A stretch of DNA of 64,000 nucleotides, from contig DASZTG010000031.1 in NCBI GenBank assembly GCA_035548375.1, positions 1-64,000 of the forward strand, in the 5' to 3' direction. The position numbers and the translations under genes are program-made. Every line of letters begins with the position of its first letter. Within the stretch, counting starts at the first letter, position 1. Of the stretch, positions 58,778 through 64,000 are shown in pieces. The notes beneath the pieces are model-generated. The model worked only from the letters and a program-made list of their open reading frames with translations. It did no database searches and was not told the DNA's origin. Origin of the DNA: JACQAP01 sp035548375 (GTDB lineage: Bacteria > Pseudomonadota > Gammaproteobacteria > Burkholderiales > JACQAP01).

Positions 58778-59635
58778 ATGTCGACAATGATTTGGTCGCG
58801 GGCCTTGCAAGCGCTCGCAGGTTTGGTTGCAACGGCGGGCTTGATCTGCGCGCCCCATGCAAGCGTTGCCGCCGGGAGCGCGGCTGCGCCAATCGCGCCG
58901 GTTGCGATCGACCAGGCCATGGTCGGAACCCACCGCGGCGACGAGAACAAGGCACGCGACAAGTATCGCCATCCGAAGGAGACGCTGCTGTTTTTCGGCT
59001 TGAAGCCGGACGCGACGGTCGTGGAAATTTCGCCCGGCCGCGGCTGGTACACGGAAATCCTGGCGCCGGTCCTGCGAGACCGCGGCCAGTACTACGCCGC
59101 TGTCTCCGCGGTTACCGAGAAATCTTCCGAGGGCATCAGGAAAGTCGACGCGGACTATCGCAGCATGCTCGCGACCTCGCCCGGTCTCTATGGCAACGTG
59201 AAGTTGTCGGTGCTGGCGCCCGGCGCATTGGTAGTGGCCCCGCCCGCCAGCGCGGATCTCGTGCTGACGTTTCGCAACGTGCACAACTGGGCCAAGGCCG
59301 GCACCGCCGATGCCATGTTCAAGGCCTTTCATGACGCGCTCAAGCCGGGCGGCGTGCTCGGTGTGGTAGAGCATCGCGCAAAGCCGGATGCATCATTCCA
59401 GCAGCAGATCGATACCGGCTACATGAGCGAAGCTTTCGTGATCGATACCGCGCAAAAGGCGGGATTCAAGCTGGCCGGCAAATCGGAGATCAACGCCAAT
59501 CCCAAGGACACGAAGGACTATCCCGGCGGCGTGTGGACCTTGCCGCCGACCCTGCGCCACGGCGAGGAAAATCGCGACAAGTACCTTGCCATCGGCGAGT
59601 CCGACCGCATGACCCTGAAATTCGTGAAGCCCTGA
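58778..59635 (+). CDS. secreted class I methyltransferase-like protein
   Basis: 285 residues. Signal peptide (~1-31, ending ASVAA). The mature part carries a SAM-methyltransferase-like fold: EISPGRGWYTEILAPVL (motif I-like), SADLVLTFRNVHNW (motif IV-like) and KPGGVLGVVEH. Such exported proteins are common in proteobacteria as predicted methyltransferases without a known substrate, and a periplasmic SAM enzyme would be odd. AGAGGGG lies just upstream of the ATG. It is 2 nt before the M20 gene. Confidence 0.75.
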   Translation: MSTMIWSRALQALAGLVATAGLICAPHASVAAGSAAAPIAPVAIDQAMVGTHRGDENKARDKYRHPKETLLFFGLKPDATVVEISPGRGWYTEILAPVLRDRGQYYAAVSAVTEKSSEGIRKVDADYRSMLATSPGLYGNVKLSVLAPGALVVAPPASADLVLTFRNVHNWAKAGTADAMFKAFHDALKPGGVLGVVEHRAKPDASFQQQIDTGYMSEAFVIDTAQKAGFKLAGKSEINANPKDTKDYPGGVWTLPPTLRHGEENRDKYLAIGESDRMTLKFVKP

Positions 59636-59637
59636 AA

Positions 59638-60897
59638 ATGAATGATGCATTGCGCTTCGGCGCCCAAGTGGAAGCGGCCGCGTCGGCCCTCGAGGCCCGG
59701 GTCATCGAATGGCGGCGCGATTTCCACCGCCATCCCGAACTTTCCAATCGCGAGGTCCGCACGTCGGGAATCGTGGCGGCGCACTTGCGCTCGCTGGGAT
59801 TCGCGGTCCAGACCGGAATCGCGCACACCGGGGTGGTCGGCCTGCTCGATTCCGGGCGACCGGGGCCCGTGATCGCGCTGCGCGCCGACATGGATGCGCT
59901 GCCTGTGGCCGAAGAAGTCGACGTTCCGTTTGCCTCGAAGGAGCGCACCACCTTCAACGGCCAGGAGGTCGGCGTCATGCACGCCTGCGGCCACGACTGC
60001 CATGTCGCCGTGCTCATGGGCGTCGCCGAATTGCTGGCCGGCGTGAAGCAATCTCTGAAGGGCAAGGTCAAGTTCATCTTCCAGCCTGCGGAGGAAGGCC
60101 CGCCTCCGGGCGAAGATGGCGGCGCCGCGCTGATGATCAGGCAGGGCGTGCTGGAAAACCCGAAGCCGGACGTAATCTTCGGCCTGCACGTGTTCGCCGG
60201 GGTCGAGGCGGGCACCATCGCCTATCGTCCGGGGCCGACCCTGGCGAGTTCCGATCGCATACGCATCGTGGTCAACGGCCGCCAGACGCATGGGGCGCTG
60301 CCCTGGCGCGGCGTGGATCCGATCGTGATTTCGTCGCAGATCGTGCTGGGACTGCAGACCATCGTCAGCCGCCAGGTCGACGTAAGCCTGGAGCCGGCGG
60401 TCTTGAGCATCGGCGCCATCAGGGGTGGCGTGCGAGACAACATCATTCCGGATGTGGTGGAAATGCTCGGCACGGTGCGCACGTTCAATGAACAGATGCG
60501 CGCCGACATCCACGAGCGCATTCGCAATACCGTGACCCTGATCGCCCAAAGCGCGGGTGCCACGGCGCAGGTGCATTTCGACAACGCCTACCCGGTCACC
60601 GTCAACGACGTCCCGCTGACCGAGCGCATGGTGCCGACCCTGGAGCGCGTGGCCGGCAAGGACAAGGTCTTCGTCGGCCAGAAGATTACCGGCTACGAGG
60701 ATTTTTCCTACTACCAGCAGAAGCTGCCGGGATTCTTCTATTTCGTCGGCGTGACGCCACCCGGCGTCGACAGGAAGCAGAGCGCACCGAACCATTCGCC
60801 GCGATTTTTCGTCGATGAATCGGCACTGTTGCTCGGCGTCAGGTCGCTGACGCACCTGACGCTGGACTACATGGCGTCCAACCCGGTGCCGGGTTAA
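59638..60897 (+). CDS. M20 family amidohydrolase (hippurate hydrolase-like)
   Basis: 419 residues. Zinc aminoacylase/carboxypeptidase fold with metal ligands in HACGHDCHVA and the catalytic Glu in FQPAEEG; also ALRADMDALPV and a dimerisation domain. Cleaves amide bonds of N-acyl amino acids or similar. No signal peptide. ATG 2 nt after the methyltransferase-like stop. Substrate is not readable. Confidence 0.9.
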   Translation: MNDALRFGAQVEAAASALEARVIEWRRDFHRHPELSNREVRTSGIVAAHLRSLGFAVQTGIAHTGVVGLLDSGRPGPVIALRADMDALPVAEEVDVPFASKERTTFNGQEVGVMHACGHDCHVAVLMGVAELLAGVKQSLKGKVKFIFQPAEEGPPPGEDGGAALMIRQGVLENPKPDVIFGLHVFAGVEAGTIAYRPGPTLASSDRIRIVVNGRQTHGALPWRGVDPIVISSQIVLGLQTIVSRQVDVSLEPAVLSIGAIRGGVRDNIIPDVVEMLGTVRTFNEQMRADIHERIRNTVTLIAQSAGATAQVHFDNAYPVTVNDVPLTERMVPTLERVAGKDKVFVGQKITGYEDFSYYQQKLPGFFYFVGVTPPGVDRKQSAPNHSPRFFVDESALLLGVRSLTHLTLDYMASNPVPG

Positions 60898-60934
60898 ACT
60901 GCGCCGGCAAAACAACGCATTCGAGGAGATGAAA

Positions 60935-61423
60935 ATGATGGGTGTTCGCCGCGGCCTGATGGCCGGATTGCTGGTTGCCGTGGCCCTGGTGCCGGCGACC
61001 CTGCTGCGCGCAGATACGGATGACGCGGGCTTCATCCGCCTCCAGCCGGAAGAAATCCAGTGGAAGGAACTGCCCGGATATGGCGGCGTGAAGGCGGCGG
61101 TGATCGCGGGTGACCCCGCGAAGCCGGGCGTGTACGTGGTGCGCGTCTGGTTTCCGCCCGGCGTCATGTCGCGGCCGCATTTTCATCCGGACGACCGCTA
61201 TGCGATCGTGATCAAGGGAACGTGGTGGACAGGAACCGGCGACACCTTCGATCCGAGCACGACCGTGCCGGTCAAGGCGGGCGGCTTCATGAAGCATCCG
61301 GCGGGCGGCCACCATTTCGACGGTGCCAAGGACGAGGAAGTCATCCTGCAGCTCGTCGGCATGGGCCCCGGCGGCACTACCATGATTCACCCGGAAGACG
61401 GCCACACCGGCTCGTCGAAATAA
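60935..61423 (+). CDS. secreted cupin-domain protein
   Basis: 162 residues from the third ATG of a run (60929, 60935, 60938); GAGGAG ends 6 nt before 60935. Signal peptide (MGVRRGLMAGLLVAVALVPATLLRA, cleaved near ADTDD). A single cupin barrel follows, with PHFHPDDRYAIVIKGTWW and PAGGHHFDG carrying the metal-binding histidines. Activity unknown; often found as ChrR-like or quercetinase-like periplasmic proteins. A strong terminator follows. Confidence 0.8.
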   Translation: MMGVRRGLMAGLLVAVALVPATLLRADTDDAGFIRLQPEEIQWKELPGYGGVKAAVIAGDPAKPGVYVVRVWFPPGVMSRPHFHPDDRYAIVIKGTWWTGTGDTFDPSTTVPVKAGGFMKHPAGGHHFDGAKDEEVILQLVGMGPGGTTMIHPEDGHTGSSK

Positions 61424-61443
61424 CCGGAGGGGAAGTCGAAGGG

Positions 61444-61470
61444 AGCGGCAGGAGGGTCTGCCGCTTTTTT
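61444..61470 (+). terminator. intrinsic terminator
   Basis: 8-bp stem AGCGGCAG / CTGCCGCT with a 6-nt loop, then TTTTTT. It closes the methyltransferase-M20-cupin run and lies 36 nt before the fhs start. Confidence 0.85.
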
Positions 61471-61505
61471 GTTGTCGATCATCCAGGGCAGGAGCAGGCA
61501 AGTCA

Positions 61506-63182
61506 GTGCTTTCAGACATTGAAATCGCGCAGCAGGCGCGCATGCAGAAGATCACCGTGCTCGCACGGGAACGCCTCGGAATTGCCGAGGAGCATCTCGA
61601 ACCCTACGGGCATTTCAAGGCAAAGTTGTCTCTGGATTACCTGGACGGCCTGAAGGACAGGCCAGACGGGAAGCTGATTCTCGTCACGGCGATCAGCCCG
61701 ACGCCGGCGGGCGAAGGCAAGACTACGACGACCGTCGGGCTGGGCGATGCGTTGAACTGCATCGGCAGGAAAACCGTGATCGCGCTGCGCGAACCCAGCC
61801 TCGGTCCCGTGTTCGGCATGAAGGGTGGCGCGGCCGGTGGCGGCTACGCGCAGGTCGTCCCCATGGAAGACATCAACCTGCATTTCACCGGGGACTTCAA
61901 CGCCATCCAGCTCGCCAACAACCTGCTGGCGGCGATGCTCGACAACCACATCCATCACGGAAACGAGCTCGGCATCGACGTGCGCCGGATCAGCTGGAAG
62001 CGCGTCCTCGACATGAACGACCGCGCATTGCGCGACATCGTGGTGTCGCTTGGCGGTCCCGGCAACGGCTATCCGCGGCAGGACGGATTCGACATCGTGG
62101 TGGCCTCGGAGGTCATGGCGATCTTCTGCCTGGCTTCGTCGCTCAACGACCTCAAGGAGAAGCTGGGTAACATCGTCGTCGCCTACACCAAGGATCAGAA
62201 GCCGGTGCGTGCACGCGATCTCAACGCGCACGGGGCGATGACTGTTTTGCTGAAGGATGCGCTGAAGCCGAATCTCGTACAGACCATCGAGAATACGCCT
62301 GCCATCCTGCACGGCGGACCGTTCGCGAACATCGCCCACGGATGCAACTCCGTGATCGCCACGCGCGCGGCGCTCAAGCTCGGCGACTACGTCGTGACCG
62401 AAGCGGGGTTCGGCGCGGACCTCGGCGCGGAAAAATTCGTCGACATCAAGTGCCGCAAATCCGGATTGCGGCCGGACGCGTGCGTAATCGTGGCGACCAT
62501 CCGGGCATTGAAATACCACGGCGGCGTCGACCTCAAGGAACTCAACCGCGAGAACCTCCCGGCGCTGGAGAAGGGTATCGCCAACCTTGCGCGCCATGTC
62601 GACAACGTGCGCAACCGGTACGGCCTGCCCTGCGTGGTCTCCATCAATCATTTCACCCACGACACCGAGGCGGAGGTCGCGCTGCTGAAGAAAATGATCG
62701 CGGCGCAGGACACCGCGGTCGTGGTCGCGAAGCATTGGGCGCACGGCGGCGCGGGCGCGGAAGAGCTGGCGCGAACGGTCGCCGGCATCGCCGACAAGGG
62801 CGCTGCGGGTTTCCGGTTTGTCTACGACGACGCGATGCCGCTGTGGGACAAGGTCAAGGCCATCGCGACCAAGGTCTACGGCGCCGCGGACATCACGGCC
62901 GATGCCAAGGTGAAGGCGCAACTGCAGAAGCTGCAGGAGGACGGCTACGGCCACTATCCGGTCTGCATCGCCAAGACGCAGTATTCGTTTTCCACCGATG
63001 CAAAGGCGCGTGGCGCGCCTTCCGGACATACGATCGGCATTCGTGAAGTCCGGCTCGCAGCCGGGGCGGAGTTCATCGTCGTCGTGTGCGGCGACATCAT
63101 GACCATGCCCGGATTGCCGAAGACACCGGCTGCGATGAAGATCGATCTCACGCCCGACGGAAAAGTCGTCGGTCTCTTTTAG
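61506..63182 (+). CDS. fhs: formate-tetrahydrofolate ligase
   Basis: 558 residues, the usual length. Makes 10-formyl-THF from formate, THF and ATP in one-carbon metabolism. ATP loop TPAGEGKT at 66-73; also GGAAGGGYAQVVPMEDINLHFTGD and ENTPAILHGGPFANIAHGCNS. GTG start at 61506; AGGAG is about 13 nt upstream, somewhat far. It follows a terminator, so it has its own promoter, not identified. Confidence 0.96.
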   Translation: MLSDIEIAQQARMQKITVLARERLGIAEEHLEPYGHFKAKLSLDYLDGLKDRPDGKLILVTAISPTPAGEGKTTTTVGLGDALNCIGRKTVIALREPSLGPVFGMKGGAAGGGYAQVVPMEDINLHFTGDFNAIQLANNLLAAMLDNHIHHGNELGIDVRRISWKRVLDMNDRALRDIVVSLGGPGNGYPRQDGFDIVVASEVMAIFCLASSLNDLKEKLGNIVVAYTKDQKPVRARDLNAHGAMTVLLKDALKPNLVQTIENTPAILHGGPFANIAHGCNSVIATRAALKLGDYVVTEAGFGADLGAEKFVDIKCRKSGLRPDACVIVATIRALKYHGGVDLKELNRENLPALEKGIANLARHVDNVRNRYGLPCVVSINHFTHDTEAEVALLKKMIAAQDTAVVVAKHWAHGGAGAEELARTVAGIADKGAAGFRFVYDDAMPLWDKVKAIATKVYGAADITADAKVKAQLQKLQEDGYGHYPVCIAKTQYSFSTDAKARGAPSGHTIGIREVRLAAGAEFIVVVCGDIMTMPGLPKTPAAMKIDLTPDGKVVGLF

Positions 63183-63247
63183 GGACGGCTTCGTTTCCGC
63201 ATAGGGCCTGCCCTGTAACCGGCGAATCAAAAGCGAGACGACAACCC

Positions 63248-64000
63248 ATGCATAAATTGGCGGGCAAGAAAGTATTGGTGACGGCGGGCGCCCAGGGCAT
63301 CGGATTGGCCATCAGCGAGCGCATGATCGAGGCGGGCGCGCACCTCGCGGTGCACTACCATTCGAGCGCGACATCAGCACAGGCACTGGTGACGAAGGCG
63401 CAGGCCAGGGGCCTGAAGGCTTGTGCCGTCGGCGCTGATCTGACCAAGCAATCCGAAGCGCAGCGGCTGCTGCAGGAAGTCGATCGCCAGTTGGGCGGCT
63501 TGGACGCGTTGGTCAACAACGCCGGTTCGTTGATCGCTCGCAGAACGCTCGAGACCGTCGACGAGGCGTTCTGGCGCGAGGTTCTGGACGTAAACGTCAC
63601 GTCCATGCTGTGGGTCACGCAGGCGGCGCTGCCCCTGTTGTGCCGCAATCCGCAAAGCAGCATCGTCAACATGGCGTCGCTGGCCGGGCGTAAAGGTGGC
63701 CACGCGGGTTCGCTGGTGTACTCGACGGCGAAAGGCGCGATCCTGACCTGGACGCGCTCGCTTTGCGCCGAACTGGGCGCGAGGGGCGTGCGCGTGAACG
63801 CGGTTGCGCCGGGGCTGATTCTGGGCACGGCATTTCACAATACCCATACCAGCGATGCATCCGCGAAGGCCACGATTGCGGCGATTCCGCTCGCGCGTGC
63901 CGGCGCGGCGGACGACGTCGCGCGCGCGGTGGTGTACCTGGCATCCGAGTACGATGGCTTCATCACCGGCGCAACGCTGGATGTCAACGGCGGCATCTAC
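63248..64000 (+). CDS. short-chain dehydrogenase/reductase, 3' end missing
   Basis: The window ends inside the gene; 251 codons are seen with no stop, probably nearly complete as the C-terminal DVNGGIY motif is reached. Classical SDR: NAD(P)-binding TAGAQGIG (12-19, with Ala where most have Gly at the second position), NNAGS, catalytic Asn116, Ser144, Tyr158, Lys162 (YSTAK). Substrate unknown. ATG at 63248, about 65 nt after fhs. Confidence 0.88.
   Translation, partial: MHKLAGKKVLVTAGAQGIGLAISERMIEAGAHLAVHYHSSATSAQALVTKAQARGLKACAVGADLTKQSEAQRLLQEVDRQLGGLDALVNNAGSLIARRTLETVDEAFWREVLDVNVTSMLWVTQAALPLLCRNPQSSIVNMASLAGRKGGHAGSLVYSTAKGAILTWTRSLCAELGARGVRVNAVAPGLILGTAFHNTHTSDASAKATIAAIPLARAGAADDVARAVVYLASEYDGFITGATLDVNGGIY

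Overview
The window is a high-GC (mid-60s percent by eye) chromosomal stretch. Gene content points to a free-living betaproteobacterium, probably Burkholderiales-like: urtABCDE-ureDABCEFG order, a lexA-imuA-imuB-dnaE2 cassette, an RsbRST stressosome module, a TreS-maltokinase fusion, and PntA of the E. coli fused type. I see no rRNA, tRNA, CRISPR array, transposase or phage module. Genes are tightly packed on both strands, with many 1-4 nt stop/start overlaps.

Layout. 0-2 kb: small envelope proteins (holin-like, DUF3618, a lipoprotein, a small periplasmic protein). 2-6.3 kb: an acyl-CoA dehydrogenase behind a promoter and a terminator-bearing leader, then pntAB. 6.5-21 kb: a phospholipase D-VTT membrane protein, divergent from a run of an EEP-family hydrolase, treS-maltokinase, glgX, treZ, treY and an MscS channel. 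This looks like an osmotic/desiccation unit making and recycling trehalose. 21-27.5 kb (minus strand): stressosome genes rsbR, rsbS, rsbT, an RsbT-phosphatase fusion, and two hybrid histidine kinases, one with its own RsbT-like domain. 27.8-32 kb: small secreted proteins, a LysR regulator, a VOC protein and an old-yellow-enzyme reductase. 32-36 kb: a nickel-uptake locus (nikR, TonB receptor, two HupE/UreJ proteins). 36-39 kb: a PatB-type C-S lyase, UdgX and a YihY membrane protein. 39-46 kb (minus strand): lexA, an unknown gene, imuA, imuB, dnaE2 (SOS mutagenesis). 46-57 kb: urea ABC transporter and urease with accessory genes, behind a good sigma-54 promoter. 57-64 kb: patatin, a small secreted protein, a secreted methyltransferase-like protein, an M20 amidohydrolase, a cupin, formate-THF ligase, and a short-chain dehydrogenase cut by the window end.

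How it fits together. The nickel locus (32-36 kb) plausibly supplies the urease (52-57 kb). Urea uptake and hydrolysis look nitrogen-controlled through sigma-54. The SOS cassette shares its upstream region with the urea operon. Trehalose synthesis, MscS and the stressosome suit a soil or biofilm organism facing osmotic stress.

The least expected feature is a set of about seven intergenic long hairpins (6.3, 30.6, 43.7, 44.5, 45.2, 53.1 and 56.4 kb). Most have arms built from a short repeating unit, 9 nt in the clearest cases. The unit differs from locus to locus but is complementary between the two arms of each element. Several sit inside operons (imuA/imuB, ureA/ureB, ureF/ureG). Other leads are a maltokinase domain whose catalytic Asp is Asn, the RsbT-like domains wired into a phosphatase and a hybrid kinase, and a palindrome overlapping the promoter of the nickel TonB receptor.
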